Position numbers and translations under genes: made by a program. Below are positions 9,866 through 22,692 of a stretch of 64,000 bases of DNA, piece by piece. The stretch is from Aldrovandia affinis (taxonomy: Eukaryota; Chordata; Actinopteri; Notacanthiformes; Halosauridae): assembly GCA_029706075.1 (NCBI GenBank), contig JAINUG010000047.1:3046675-3110674 (forward strand). Reading direction: 5' to 3'. Under the pieces are notes generated by a model. It was not told the origin of the DNA and made no database searches. It saw only the letters and a list, made by a program, of their open reading frames with translations. How positions within the stretch are numbered: the first letter of the stretch is position 1; every line of letters begins with the position of its first letter.

Positions 9866-12851
9866 AATTTTGAAGAGAAGTCAGAAGAGAGACAGGTCGG
9901 TAGTTTGAGATGACAGCGGGATTCAGAGAGGGTTTTTTGAGGAGGGGGACAACATGAGCACATTTGAGGGAAGAGGGGACAGAGCCAAAGGGGAGGATGT
10001 CCATAGCAATGGACTGGAAGAGGGGGGAAGGAATGGGATCAAGAGGGCAGGTGGTGGGACGGTGGGAGAGGACAAGTTGAAGGATGTCTGAGTCAGGGAG
10101 GGGCGAGAAGGAGGACAGAGGGGTGAGAGGTTTAGGTAGCGAGATGGGTGAGGGAGAGGTTGGGGGAAAAGAGTTGCGAATGACATCGACCTTCTCGTGA
10201 AAGAAGGATGCGAAGTCATCCGCGATTAGAGAGGAGGGGGGTGGGGGAGGAGGAGGGGTGAGGAGAGAGGAAAACATAGAGTAGAGTTTACGAGGGTTAG
10301 AAACTGAAGATTGAATTTTGGAAAGGAAAAATGCAGACTTAGCAGAGGAGAGGTTGGAGGAGAAGGAAGCCAGGAGTGTGTGAAAATCAGTCAGAGCGAC
10401 AGGGGATTTGGGTTTTCTCCATTTCCTTTCTTCCGCTCGCAGTTTCAGTCTGTTAGCCTGAATGGAGTCGGTTAGCCAGGGGGCGGGGGGTCGGAAGCGC
10501 GCAGATTTTGTAGATAGAGGACAGTGTGAGTCAAAGGAGGAGGAGAGAGAGGAAAGTAGGGTGGACGATGCCTCCTCAGCAGGTAGGTGAGAGAAGGCAT
10601 CAGTAGGGGGAAGGGAAGATAGAACAGTAGCCGACAGGGCAGCGGGGGAGAGAGAGCGGAGGTTGAGACGGACAAGGACAGTGGGAGCAGGTGAGGATGG
10701 TTTAGGCACAGATTCAAGATTCAAGATTCAAGATTAACTTTATTGTTCCACAAGTGGAAAATTTGGCTTGGGCTTTCACCCATGCTGCAGCCATAAAAAG
10801 ACAAACATTCCACATACAAAAAACATACAAAAATGACCTGCTGGTCATCCACATACAAAAAACATACAAAGATCTGCACAAATCCCTTAATAAAACAACA
10901 CAAAAATCCTCCAGTGTCCATCCTGGCCTCTGTTTAAAAGTTGTAAAAGCTATTTAAAAGTTTTATTGACACAGGGATAAATGAATTTTTAAATCGATTT
11001 AATCTGCAACGAGGGACTCTGAACCTCCTCCCAGAGGGCAGTAGCTGATACTCAGCGTGTAGAACATGGGATGGGTCAGTAACTATCCTATTGGCTTGCC
11101 TTAGGGTAGCCTGTTCATAAGTAGACTGCAAGGATGGGTGCTGTCTTACCCCTATAATCTTCCATGCAGTCTGCATCAATCGGACTAGTTTGGACTTTAG
11201 CTGCACGGAGAGATTACCAAACCAAGCTGTGATGCCGTATCTAATAAGGCTCTCTAAAACTGCCTGATAAAAGACTAACATACATTTTTGATCAACACCA
11301 TGAACTCTAAGTTGACGCAGGAAGTGCAGTCGTTGTTGTAATCTGCTACAGAGACTGTCGACATGGGTGTTCCAGGTTAAAAAGTTGTCAATAAAAACAC
11401 CAAGGTATTTGTAAGAGGAGACCTGTGCCTGGCAACAGGCCTGTGGTCGCCAACACCCCTGGGGTCAAACACCATATCCTCTGTCTTTTTAACATTCAAG
11501 ACAAGGTGGTTGTCATTACACCATTTTACAAACCTTTGTATCTCTGAATAATAGTCAGATAGATCACTATCCTTTTTCATTAAAGCTAAGATGGCAGTAT
11601 CATCTGAGAATTTTATGATGTGGTTGTTCGGATTATAGCTTCTATACTCGTTAGTGTATAGGGTGAAAAGGACAGGTGAACTGACACAACCCTGGGGGGC
11701 TCCTGTACTCAAGGTTCTAGGTTCTGAGAGAGTACCATTAACACTGACCTGTTGTTTACGATTGGTTAAAAACGAGTGGTACCATCTAATAATGAGAGGG
11801 TGGACATTAAGGTCATTCAGCTTCTTAATTAATAGATGCGGCTGTACTGTATTAAATGCTGAACTAAAATCTACAAATAAAAGACGTACATATGAGGTAG
11901 GATCCTCTAAGTGCTTAGATATCAAATGTACCATAGCTAAGGCCGCATCGTCCGTACCTCTATTACACCTATAGGCAAACTGAAAAGGATCTAGTGAGCA
12001 GCTGACTTCTGTTTTCAATAGGTTGATAATGATTTTCTCAAAACACTTCATAACTACTGAAGTCAAAGCAATTGGACGGTAGTCATTATTTTCCTTACAG
12101 CATGCTTTTTTGGGAACAGGAATAATGATCTAGTTTTTCCAGGTGGGAGGAACAGCATGTAAGTCCAGAGACTTCTGGTAGATAGGACACCAGGCCTCAG
12201 CCAGCTCTTCACTGCATGATTTCAGCAGAAACCCAGAAATGCCATCTGGTCCAGTGGCCTTCCTGGGGCAGGTGCATGAGAACAGGCTCTGTACTACATG
12301 CTGGTCAATGGTGATTTTTGGATAGTTCGATGCAGGTAATGTATCTAGAGCCACTTTTTGCTCCTGCGAGAAGTCAGCTATTTCAAACCTCACATAAAAG
12401 TTGTTTAATTCATTGGCCTTCTCACCCTCATTTAAAACACTAAGACACTTTTTAGCTGGAGCCATGTTGGTCATAAATTTCATGGAGTCCCATAGTTTTT
12501 TGGTGTTCATAGAAGAGCAATGGGTTTCAAATTTCTCCTTCTCCTTCCTCCTTAATTTGTGGTTGAGTTCTTTCTGAATATTCCTCATAGCCACAAGATC
12601 CCCACTCTTAAATGCTATTTTTTTCTGAACTATGCACTTTTTAATTTCCTTGGAAATATAGGGTTTATTGTGTAGAGGGGAGGGGGAGGGAGAAAGACAG
12701 AAAGCAGTGGTCAGACACATGTAGAGGAGATACCATAATGTTGGGTGATGCGCAGTTCCTAGTGAATATCAGGTGCAGTTGGTTACTGGCCTTGTGGGTG
12801 GATGGGGATTCAGCCAGGGTGAAGTCGAACACTGAAGCAGGGGGAGGAATG
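9866..12851 (-). mobile_element. L2 LINE fragment inserted in gag, itself split
   Basis: The L2 parts are 9866-10713 and 12674-12851. The upper part encodes the end of the endonuclease domain (NQLHLIFTRNC, then LHVSDHCF). The lower part encodes the linker and start of the reverse transcriptase (DDFASFFHEKVDVIRNSF, RPTTCPLDPIPSPLF, AVISNYRPVSLL). It closely matches the plus-strand L2 at 37990-38540. The 5' side is truncated at about 12851 and the 3' side at about 9866, both against gag sequence. Confidence 0.85.
10714..12673 (-). mobile_element. CR1/Rex1-like LINE, 5'-truncated, nested in the L2
   Basis: The minus-strand frames 12130-12720, 11377-12066 and 10934-11281 encode the end of the linker, the reverse transcriptase and the C-terminal region. 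Visible motifs are TGPDGISGFLLK, PFQFAYRCNRGTDDA, LLFVDFSSAFNTV (catalytic Asp of motif A), LSTGAPQGCVSSPVLF and IIKFSDDTAIL (FSDD, catalytic pair present). The 3' end has the short tandem repeat GATTCAA (10711-10735) typical of CR1-group tails. The frame is broken at about 12120, 11420 and 11285. The homologous L2 at 38130-38160 has no insertion at this site. Confidence 0.88.
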
Positions 12852-14930
12852 CAAGGTCTCCAGCGGCAGGTTCTGACTCCCGTTGGTACGAGTCCTTTGG
12901 CTGTGATTTATTCTCTTTGCTTCCTTATAAAAGTTCCGGTTATGTTCCCCAGACCATTCATTTCGGTCTGGTTGTCTGCATTCCTGGTGGGAATAATAAT
13001 CACCACGCCCTCCCCGGTCACCCTTTTGGTGCCTGTCACTATGCCCCTGGGGCTTGTTTTTCCAGCCTCTCCACTCCCATGACTCAGGCTGGTGGCGCAC
13101 GGAATCATTTAGTGGTGTTGGCACCACTTGGGACTTAGCCATGGGGATCTCAGAGCCTTCAAGTGCTAGGTAGGCACTTGGACTCTGCATGTTAAGGACC
13201 CTTGAGTCCTCCTCCTTCTTGACGGACAACCATCTCCCAGGCAACCTGCACAGTTTTGCAAATTTCACGCATCGAGGAGCTGTCTTTTCAGGTCAACAAC
13301 GTGACATGGGTCCGGACACTGGGGTGCAGGTTATGCAAGAACATAGCAATTTAAATGCTCGCTCTTCTTCTAATTCTGGCCAATTTCTGCCCTGGAAAAA
13401 TGCTTGTCTTAAACGTTTATAATATTCCAGAGGGTTTTCAGATCGGCTGTGCTTAATCTGAATTGCCGAGATAGTTGCAGAGGTTTCATCTGCAAATGGG
13501 GAGTATTCCTCTATGAGGGCTCGGCAGAGCTGCTTATAGCTGTCTCGGATAGCCGAGGTCTATCCTTCTATGAAAGCGTGAACTGATCTGGCATGGATGT
13601 TTTCCAGATCAGCTTGGTTTTCTCACGTGAAGTTACGTGAGGTAAATCTGTCAGGCTATAATCTACCTCTCTCAGGTAGTCCTCAACATTATTGTCCTTC
13701 TTTTCAGGGTCGAAACGCTCAATATCCTTAGCTAATGCGCCAAGTTGTTTCCAATGAGGGCCGTTCCCCTGTTGAGGCATTTGCCTACGTGAATGGGAGG
13801 GTAGGCGGTCGCTCTCCGACCAGCCTGACTCTCCCTCTGACTGTGAAGTAACAGTAGTCTCGTGTGTTTCATGCCGTCTACGCCTTGGGGGCGATGGTGA
13901 ATACTCTACTCGAGGCTTATGAAGTGAGGCCTCAGTCTCCCTCCTGGGTGGAGGAGCGGAATCGTAGTCACTCTCCCACTCTCTCACCTCATATTGGAAT
14001 AAGAAATAAGAGGCTCATAATAGTGCTCATGGGGAACACTATCAAATTCCTCTTGGTATGAAGGCGTGAAATGCACTTCATGCTCTTGACGAGGGTGATG
14101 AGTCTCACCTTTCCCCTTTCCTTTGCGAAGGACAGGGGGAAATCGTTCCTGATGAGAGCTGCGCGGGAGGCGCTCAGCGGAATGTCTCTTCGGCATAGCC
14201 GACTGGGTAGATTCTACCCTTGAGGAACGAGGCTCATACTCATAATACTCAGTTTCTTCCTCAGAAGTTGAGTATTCTCCAGACTCCGACTAATAAGTGG
14301 GGCGGGAGCTGGAAGCACAATAATGTTGAGAACTCTTTATGTGGCGGAGGTTCAGGGTTAAAAACTAGCTTGGGACGTGTGTCTGAGTTTTCTGATCCAA
14401 CTGACAGATGTAGGCCCCGGGAAGGGCCTTTGTTTTTGTCAGTGTGGTCAGAGGTGCCAAGTCTAACAGTCAGGAGCTCCTGTACTTTCATACGGGAGAT
14501 CTCACTTTCCCTCCAAACTCGGGTAGATGTTTTCATACTCTGAGACTTTGGCTCAACATCTGCTAACCTCAGCGAGCATTCACCGAGGGCCTCAGTAGCT
14601 AGAGTGAGTTGCTGCTGGAGACCCTCCACCTATCCTTGCTCTGACTCAACACTATTTTCTTCATGTAAAGCCTCTAGCTCTATACTAGTCTGCCTGTGGT
14701 AAAATAAAAACAACCTACCAACAGTTTCTTGAACTGTCAGGCTGGCCCTGGATGGATCTTGGACCTGTTGAACTAAGCGGCTCACTTCCACCTCACACTC
14801 CTCAGCCGTATGTAGGTTAAGGTCTTGCACCTCATCTTCAGACAGTTGAAGCATCCGCGCAACAAATTCAGAGATAGATATCTGCTCTAAGGGTGAGTGA
14901 GTGCCCTCCCTGGCGGAAAGTATGTGAGGA
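12852..14930 (-). pseudogene. gag of the LTR element
   Basis: Consecutive minus-strand frames run from the likely start at 14854 through 14261-14629, 13984-14196, 13568-13987 and 12810-13268. The first is acidic and helical (DEVQDLNLHTAEECEVEVSR), a likely coiled coil. The middle is rich in Ser/Arg/Pro. Frame 13568-13987 ends with ERFDPEKKDNNVEDYLREVD, a segment I recall from gag proteins of fish LTR elements. The last part is basic (GWKNKPQGHSDRHQKGDRGG) and lacks a CCHC zinc knuckle. Stops separate the frames, for example at 14630-14632, and gag is cut by the L2 at about 12851. Confidence 0.65.
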
Positions 14931-15817
14931 AGAGAAACTCATCTCTGAACCTATTTAGCTACTTAGCTTAGAGGAAGTCGGGCACAGAATGGGCACAATA
15001 CCTTACACGGTGATTGTGGTACTGGGCTTGTGATATCTAATGCACAGAGCCAGATGAGAGCAACAACAGTGTTGAATGAATGCTAGGTTAAGTACAACTG
15101 AAGTACACGGGTAGTACACAGTGTTGTAGCCGGGGTGCTTTACGGCTAGTAGCACTCACAATAGAATTGCAACAGCAAACACAAGGTATACCGACACTAT
15201 TACTTTCAATCAAAGCAGGCAGCTTGATTAAAGCAGCACTGAATCACCACAATATTCCGGTGCCTCTGCAAATCTGTGAACAAATTGTATGCTCTAGAGT
15301 GGACAAAGTGTAGTCAATTTTACCTTTTTTTGACATTTTTATTAATTAAAATAAAAAGAAATAAAAAAAAAAGAAATCAATGACTTAATTTCTTTTTAAA
15401 CAATAGCCTAAAATGGCAGGAGATAATAGTAATTATGAATTAATTTGAATTAATTAATCAAACTATTACTAATTTGTACATCCTACAGACACTAGGTATC
15501 TTGCTTTGAACGTGGATCGATCCGACTTCAGCCAAATTGTAACAACAAATGTATGAAAATTCAAATTAAAAGTAATATCACCTAAATTAAATCATTAATT
15601 AATTTACTAAGCAACAAATATTGCAGCAACGATAGTTTGAACTGAGTAACGACTATCACCACAATGCAATCGTGTGCGTGCACAATCAGGCCTTGAAATG
15701 GTTCAAGTGGCTCCACCTGGTGGCGTCCTGTGGTTACTTAATTCTGAGGAATTTAGTCCAGGATTATGTTGTTAATACTGTATTGCGCAAATGTTAATAG
15801 AAGCCAACCATTCTATA
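14931..15817 (-). other. Leader between primer site and gag
   Basis: No open frame of note. It is AT-rich around 15320-15620 with repeated TTAATTAA-like motifs, and sits where an untranslated leader of the LTR element would be. Confidence 0.5.
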
Positions 15818-15835
15818 TCCTCACGCGGGGCGCCA
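15818..15835 (-). promoter_or_regulatory. Primer-binding site of the LTR element
   Basis: On the minus strand TGGCGCCCCGCGTGAGG follows the LTR end CCTACA after the 3-base spacer TTC. TGGCGCC is the usual start of primer sites complementary to lysine tRNA 3' ends; the tRNA assignment is an inference from that heptamer. Confidence 0.65.
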
Positions 15836-15838
15836 GAA

Positions 15839-17124
15839 TGTAGGTGCGGTGCGAATAACTTTAGTAAGTAATCAGTCTCATTGAATTACTTTAACACTAT
15901 AGTTATTATAAATAATTCAAGTGTTAATTTACTAAATTATTGTATTACTATCTAGCAATACATTAACCCAATCTATTTAGTAATTCATTTGTTTAGGTAT
16001 CTGAAGGTATTCGTTCTTTATATAGAATAGGATGGCTTCACTTAAATTTGACACATCAAACAACAACTGGTATAAACATAGATTATTTATTAATGGGTAA
16101 AAACAGGGAGTGAACACAATTGATTATAGTAACACCACATGTTGTGGAACATTGGTGGAAACAATGGGGAAACGCATGTGGGAAAGGAAGGAGCAAACGG
16201 GGAAGATAGAGGAATGTATGGAATGTAGTTGCAACCGCGTGGGGGTTGCCGGAAGAGGGTTAAAATGGAGGAAGAATTGAAACAGGCCTTAACACCCACG
16301 TGGCCAGAATGTGGCCTGAACGTGAGATTTTGAAGTTAGTCCTAAGTGTTCGACGATTGGTTAAATGTACATTAAAGAAACAGAGAGAGAGCGGACCACA
16401 ATTAATTTACGGCTGATAAGAGAGGGAAGAGGCTCCTAGCGAGTATGCGCCTCCTATCTAATAAAGGCCACAGTTTGGCTAGCAAATACAACAGAGTTTC
16501 CGGGAAAATACAGAATAACTCTATGCATGTACCGGAACAGAAAGCACACAACATAAAACGGTCTATACATAGACAGATGGCTATATATATAACTGTGCCT
16601 AGATGCTACAATCTTACTTGAGGTTTACTATCTTGAGATAGTAAATGTTGCAGTCCTGTCGAGGAGGCGTGTGCGTTCCTCAGTCCTTTGTCCAAAAGGG
16701 GGTTTCCTCGCAGCACGGAACGCAGGCTTGGAACGGTGTAAACGCGATGTCCAGGTCCGTTTTTGGCTGATGCGCTTCTCTGGATTTTCTCCCAGGAAAG
16801 ATGTCATCAATGTAGGGGAATTAGAAGAGAACCGGTCGTGTTCATCCGCTGATTAAGCTACTTTATTTAGGTAGCCTCCAATGCTGCTTTGTTGGGAACT
16901 TGCAAGTAAATTAGATAATCTTTTCGAATCATAAATATTTCTATACTAGACCGTGATCGTACTTTTGAAATATTTACTTTTACAAAGTTGCTGCAGTAAC
17001 TGGATATCTCTATGTGCGTACAGTGCGAGACCATTGGCGAGAGAGAGAGAGGTATCATGTGTCCATGGGTTTTATACGTGATAATCCCATTGCGTATTTC
17101 CGTTGCTTACAGTACCGACCTACA
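15839..17124 (-). mobile_element. 5' LTR of the element
   Basis: On the minus strand it opens with TGTAGGTCGG and closes with CGCACCTACA, giving the short inverted termini TGTAGG/CCTACA expected of an LTR. The primer site follows directly. The length, about 1.29 kb, is large for a fish LTR. No second copy of this LTR lies in the window, so its boundaries rest on the termini and the primer site. Confidence 0.7.
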
Positions 17125-19905
17125 GTAGTTTGAATAGTGACATTGTGGGGCAGAGCTTGGTGAAGTCATCGGAATTTCCAACAATATCCTGTGGGTGTTG
17201 TAGTTATTTTGGAGGAAGCTGTAACACGTTGTCCCAACACCACTCTACTTCTTCTTCCAGTGTGACTGAGAGGGTCTCCCTCTTCTCAAAACTCAGACCA
17301 CTATTCACCCCCAATATACCGGTGGTTGTGGGGGGGATTTCAGCTGTACCCTTAGGGACAAGGACTGCAGCAGACTAAGGAGTAACCGGTCCAGCAGGAA
17401 GCTGTGGTCCATCATAGAGAATTTCTCGCTCCACAAGACCGGAGGCACCTCTGCTCCCCAATTCACATGGGTGAGTTCCTCTGGTGCTGCATTCTCCAGA
17501 ATGTATATGATCCTGCTCTCTCCAGGCTTGAGAGTGTGCTCCAGCGGAGCAGTGCACTTCTTAGACCTCCACAGGGTTACCGTGTCCTTGGACTGGGAGA
17601 AGACCATACTGATGGGTAGGGGTCATTTGATGATGAATACCAGCCATCTCCAGAAGCCTCTCTTTCTCAAGATGATACCTGGAGTGGTTCACATTAAAAC
17701 ATCCTTTTGACTCCATAATAGAGTGGTGGGAGATGGTGAAAGAATGGGTGCAGGGCTACTTCCGGGCAGTCGGTCAGAGGAAGGCAAAGGAAAGGAGAGC
17801 AGCATATAACCATCATAGCGCTGCCCTCCAAAGACTGAGCCTCCTCCAGGTACGAGGACTGGAGGTTGGCGCAGAGGTAACCCAGGTGAAGCAGCGCCTC
17901 TGCACCCTCTGTTGGGAGGAGCGGAAAAAATGCACCTTCCACTCCTTGTGTAGATTGAGGAGCTTACCCGGGCCATGCGCTCCCTCAATCTACACAAGTC
18001 TCCGGGTCCTTTTGGAATCCCAGCCAAGTTCTATCAGGCCTTCCGGGATCTCCTGAAGGAGGACTTAGCAGACGTTTTCAGGGTGGCTTTCAGGGAGGGG
18101 CGGCTGGGTGACTCACTGTGACAGAGCTCAGTAGCTCCTGTCCCAAAGAAGGGGGACCTGAAGGACATCTGGAGCTGGCGACTAATCAACCTCTATGACT
18201 TTAAGATCATGGCTAAGTCACTGATAAGGAGGTTCCAACACCTGTTGCCATCGGTGATCGGCCGACCTGTAGTGTTCCTGGGAAGTCCATTAACAACAAT
18301 CTTCTCCTCATGAGGGATATCATCATACACTCCGGGGAGCGTAGGTCCCCCCGAGGCCTTCTCAGTTTAGATCAGGAGAAGTCTTTTGACAGGGTTAACC
18401 ATGTGTGCCTGGAGAGGTTGCTGGAGAGATTCAACCTCCCCGGCCATCTCTTGCACTGGACAAAGATGTTTTGGAAGACATCTTGGGCAGAGTGGTGGTT
18501 AAAAAACACCTCTCTGCCCCGTTTGCCATCAGGTTCGGCATCAGGCAGGGATGCCCTCTAGCACCCTTCCTGTACATCATCTACCTTGAGCTATTTCTTC
18601 AGACCAGCTGACTGAATGACAATATCCAGGGCTACCCACTGCCAAGTGGCTGTGGGGAGCAGCTCGGGGTGATGGCGTACATGGATAACATCACCATCGT
18701 CGATACGGATAGTCGCTCCATCACCACTGCTACCAAGGAGGTGGAGGACTTATGTGTGGGCAAGAGTGAGCTATTCCTGTCACAGTCATGGAGTGAGTCA
18801 CTAACCTGTCCTTTCCCTATTTGCACAGGAAACACTAAGCTCCTTTGTGTCACCTTCCAAGCTGATGGGAGGGGGAGCTGGAGCTGGAAGGAGGCCCTCC
18901 GCCACGTCCAGAAGAAAATCGGGAGCTGGAGCGCACGGCCCCTCACAATGACAAGATCCTGGTCCTGAACACAATAGTCCTCCCCAGCCTGCTCTATATT
19001 GGTGGTGTGTTTCCCCTGGACAAGGCCACTAGCAAACTCATTGCTAGAATGGCTTTTCCTTTTGTCTGGGGAGTAATATGGAGAGGCAGAGGAGGACAAC
19101 TCTAATGAAGTAGGAAGAGAAAGGGGGCAGGGGCGTAGACATCGCTAACATTATCTTAGCAGTCTGACCGCACTGGTCCAGAACACCCAAAGGGGGGAGT
19201 CAGAATTTCGCCTTCAGGACGAGATTGTCCAGGGCTGGGCTGCCCTCTTGGACATACAAAAATATCATGTCATTTTTAAGATCGGAAGAGACTATGATGC
19301 TGCCCAGGGGCATCTTGACCCTGACCCCGCAATCAATTTGTAAAAATTTCATCCATAAAACATTAAATAACAAACCGGAAAATATAGTATAGATGTCTGC
19401 TCATGGTTGTCTCTCCACCAGGTCATTCATGTTTATATGGCACTTAGCCCTTACTGAGAAGTAATGGATGCATTGACTCAGAAGTTGAATACCACCTGTT
19501 CTGGGAGTGCTCCGTAGTTAGACGAGTCTGGGACCTTGTTGTTTCCTCTGTCTCCCCTAACAGACCCTTGCTGATATCCTTCCTGATAGCTGAGGCCATT
19601 CTGTATGGCCCACCTGAGGGATGTAAGACCCCAGAAGTCATCAACACCATCAAGCAGGTCCTGTGGGAGAAGAGAAACATCAAGGTCTACCAGAAACAAT
19701 CAGTGGACTTAGTCACTCTCAGGACAAGGAATCAAAACCTCCTAGATAACCTATTGTCAGACTCTTTAAAGTACGAGAGACGGGTGGGGGGTGAAATTGG
19801 GTGTGAGCCACTGGAAAGAACTGGTCATATAGCTCTCCCCCCAGAGAAGGAACGCTTTGAGTTGCCAAGAGCCTGAGCACAGAACCCTTCCTTTTATTTC
19901 TGCTT
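17125..19905 (+). pseudogene. Tx1-like (L1-group) LINE, decayed
   Basis: Plus-strand frames carry the order expected of a Tx1-type second ORF. Near 17960-18060 is LTRAMRSLNLHKSPGPFGIP. Near 18310-18420 is LLSLDQEKSFDRVNH (catalytic Asp of motif A). Near 18530-18610 is FGIRQGCPLAPFLYIIYLE, and near 18675 AYMDNITIV. The last should be a YxDD box but the second Asp is Asn here. The C-terminal region 19478-19876 includes YHLFWECSVVRRVWDLV and ends in GHIALPPEKERFELPRA. Stops and frameshifts are frequent and an A-run follows at about 19906. The 5' side, 17125-17600, is only tentatively endonuclease. Confidence 0.8.
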
Positions 19906-20201
19906 AAAAAAAAAAAACTTTTTAGAATTTTCCTTACTGAGCATAAGCTCACTATGTATAAGAATGTCTCTGTGTGGACCAGAGTTACAGTTGACAGCTT
20001 AGCTGGTTCCGTCTCGGAGGAGGTGGTTCATCGCCTTTGTCACTGCCGGTCCCATAGCTGCGGTGGCATGCTCATAGTATGATGGGGGGATAGTTGACAT
20101 AGAAAGGGGGTACAATTTGCTACTAAATTTAGAGAAAATGGGGAAAATATCTGAAACAAACTTTGGTGTAAAGGCACCACCCAGAATTTATTTTTGGATA
20201 T

Positions 20202-20681
20202 TGTGGCAGCCGCACGGAGGCATGCCGAGGGGCGGTGATTGAGGGGCGGTACGTGGTGTCCCGCTGGCTCCACCCCCGGACCTTAATGGGAAGTCCAGGG
20301 CGGATGGAGCACACCAGTCCCAAATTAAAAGAGATAAAAGCGCAAAGTACCTGGCGCAAAGTAACGAATTAGGGAAACGCGTTGGTGAGTGGAGGATTAC
20401 TAGAGAAAGCATTTATTTTGATTGACTACCTGGCTTGATTTTTGGACTGTTTTTGGATAACCCCCTGTGTGTACCAACTTTTTGGATTTACTGAGGAACT
20501 ACCTGGCTTTACGACTTTTGGAAACGGACAACGACCACGATTACGGATTACGGACTTTCCCCCCTACCCTTTTTGTGTTGATTCCCTTGAATAAAAGTAT
20601 ATTCCGATTTATATCGTTGTATGGTAATTTTATTATTATTCATCGGCTGCGTTGTACACCAACACCCCTGATCCTGCCACA
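20202..20681 (+). mobile_element. Solo LTR D
   Basis: It starts TGTGGCAGCC and ends CCTGCCACA, and is flanked by ATAT at 20198-20201 and 20682-20685. A promoter-like GAGATAAAAGCGC lies at about 20330 and AATAAA at about 20588, so it reads on the plus strand. It shares termini and a GTGTACCAACT / GTGTACCGACT-type tract with solo LTR C but is otherwise diverged, so it belongs to a related family. Confidence 0.85.
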
Positions 20682-20685
20682 ATAT

Positions 20686-21835
20686 TTTATGAATTTCTTT
20701 GGCAAGGTGACTGTTGGCTCATAAAACCCATCTTTTTGGTGACCAAAAAGTAGCAATGTTTAAATAATCTGGTTCTGTTTCATATTACTGTTTGTTTTAA
20801 GTGAACAATCAGGGTTGTATGACCTACTCATCATTAAAACAGTTTTACTCAAACAATTTATAGTTTGGTCCTAAATTTGCTTATAGATGTTTTAGTTTGC
20901 TCCTAGGTTTTTTCAATTTACGAGTAATTTGCTAGCATAGAGCCCTGGCACGTTTATAGTGGGCCACATTTGTCCCCCAGTCCGCCAGTTGAATAACCCT
21001 GCTGTAAGCGCTTTTCTAATGAAATATAATCATATAAAGTCAGAAATTCAAAACTTTAAAAATCCACAAAATAAAGTGAACCAAACACTGAATCAAACCT
21101 TTTGTATAATATATTCAATTTAGTATTTAGTATTCAATTTAGGAGGATCAAAATTGACATTAAATTAGGTTTCACAGAGGGCCTGATGGGAATTTAAGTC
21201 CACAGCTAGTCATTAAGGAACTCCATTACTCTAACTGGGGACTTCGTTTCCCACCAGCACCATAGCAAAACTTGACTTTATGATTTCCTATTGATCTCAC
21301 CCCAGGAGCTTGTCATTGCTGGAGGTTCTGGTCCATTGTTTCAGGCACTGGCCTTGACCTTTTTAATCTCAATTAAGTGTTCTTCAACAGGTGATATTTT
21401 ACAGATGAGCGAACTTCAATCCCATCAATCGTATTCAGTTGGCTAGCTCCTATCAGAGCTGATCTAAGGACGGCACATTATGATTGTGTGGAGCCTAGCC
21501 CTATGCCACCGAGAACTTCAAAAAGCTATTTCTGCTTATTTTGCGCTACTCTTAAATAAAGCGTTATAACTTTGCAATAAAACACTGCAGAGACATGGTT
21601 GATGGCAGGAAGGGCACAAGTGTACCATCAAGACCCACATTTCAAAACCTATGAAATATGTGAGAATATATTCATGGTATACACTTAAAGTACATGAAAA
21701 AAACATAGTTTCTTACTTCACTTTTAATTACAACAAATTATACATCAGCCAGGGGTATGAATTGTTAGTTCATCCCCAAAACGTATACCACATGTGCAGC
21801 AAATTTGGCGCAGATTTACAGTATTAAATCTATAT
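20686..21835. other. Non-coding stretch, nothing recognised
   Basis: AT-rich with several short runs. I see no open frame, splice-flanked exon or repeat end. Confidence 0.4.
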
Positions 21836-21839
21836 ATAT

Positions 21840-22421
21840 TGTGGTGTCCCTTGGGATTGAGCGACACTCACGGACCTCTGCAGAGGGCTTAGGCGGTTAA
21901 ATAACCCAGAGGAGGCAGTAATATAAACAAAACAATTTATTAGACGAATCTTGACAAAACACAAAAAAAAAAGGTGGGGTCTTCAAGGGAATTCACAACA
22001 CGAAGTCCACAATTCTTAGCTTTGTCGATGTCCGTAATCCAAGTCCAAACCCAGGTCAGTTCCTCACACAGTCCAAGTCGGTACACAGGGTCCTCAAAAC
22101 AATCCAATTCCAAACACAATAAGCAATCCAAAACATGTCTCTCTTCACACTCCAAACCACTCCAAACCACTCCAAACCACTCCAAACCACTCCAAACCAC
22201 TCCAAACCACTCCCCACAACCACCAACCTACACCTTCTCCCAGTGTAACACAAACAAGTCCTTTAAATAGGCCTTGAAATTGCCTTCAGCTGTCCGTAGT
22301 TCTCCGGCTTTAGCTGTGGGACTGCAGGCTGCTGGGAAATGCAGTCTTTCCCTCTCCAGTGGCTCCCAAGAATGAAAGAGGCAGGCCACCATTTCTTCAT
22401 CCTGCCCCTTGGGATGCCACA
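21840..22421 (-). mobile_element. Solo LTR B (same family as LTR A)
   Basis: It runs TGTGGTGTCCC to GGGATGCCACA on the plus strand with ATAT at 21836-21839 and 22422-22425. It is collinear with LTR A including GGAGGAGGCAGTA, GGTGGGGTCTTCA and TTTAAATAGGCCTTGAAAT. It carries a private expansion of a 10-base repeat. Confidence 0.88.
22151..22210 (+). repeat. Six tandem copies of a 10-base unit
   Basis: TCCAAACCAC is repeated six times without error inside solo LTR B. LTR A has no equivalent array, so it expanded after the two copies separated. Confidence 0.95.
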
Positions 22422-22692
22422 ATATATATATATAAAAATAATAAATTCAAATTCTATAAGGCCTGGAATGCTTTCTGTGTGTTTTGCATTAACTCCTGTC
22501 AGTTTCTTTAAGACTCTTTATATGCGTTGTTTATTCTGTTCTCAGTTCAGCTGTGCTGCTTCAATTGTTCCCTCTTTCCATATAGGGAAATGCCACCTGA
22601 GGCTCCCTGGCAGTAAAGAATGGAATCTCGCCAGACAGATTTTCTTGACATGATCGTGCATGTTACTGTGGCTGTGTTTGGAACCGCCTACG

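Larger units (their letters stand above)
7330..17124 (-). mobile_element. Old LTR retroelement, 5' part only, with nested insertions
   Basis: Read on the minus strand the order is 5' LTR (15839-17124), primer-binding site (15818-15835), gag (14854 to 12852 and a remnant near 9770-9865), then a long protease-like region (9675 to about 7330). An L2 LINE carrying a CR1-type LINE is inserted in gag, and a solo LTR sits in the protease region. No reverse transcriptase, RNase H, integrase or 3' LTR was found before the bhmt pseudogene at 7125, so the 3' half appears lost. The coding parts are broken by stops and frameshifts. Confidence 0.75.

Noticed and set aside
9762..10724. A 320-residue minus-strand frame that looks like the longest gene in the window
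   Set aside because: It is a chance fusion of gag-tail sequence (9762-9865) with L2 LINE sequence (from 9866 upward) and one codon run into the CR1 tail. It is not one protein.
19279..19292. AGATCGGAAGAG, the start of a common sequencing adapter
   Set aside because: The match stops after 13 bases and the stretch reads through in frame as part of the Tx1-like LINE, so it is native sequence and not an adapter join. A weaker look-alike near 8205 was dismissed for the same reason.
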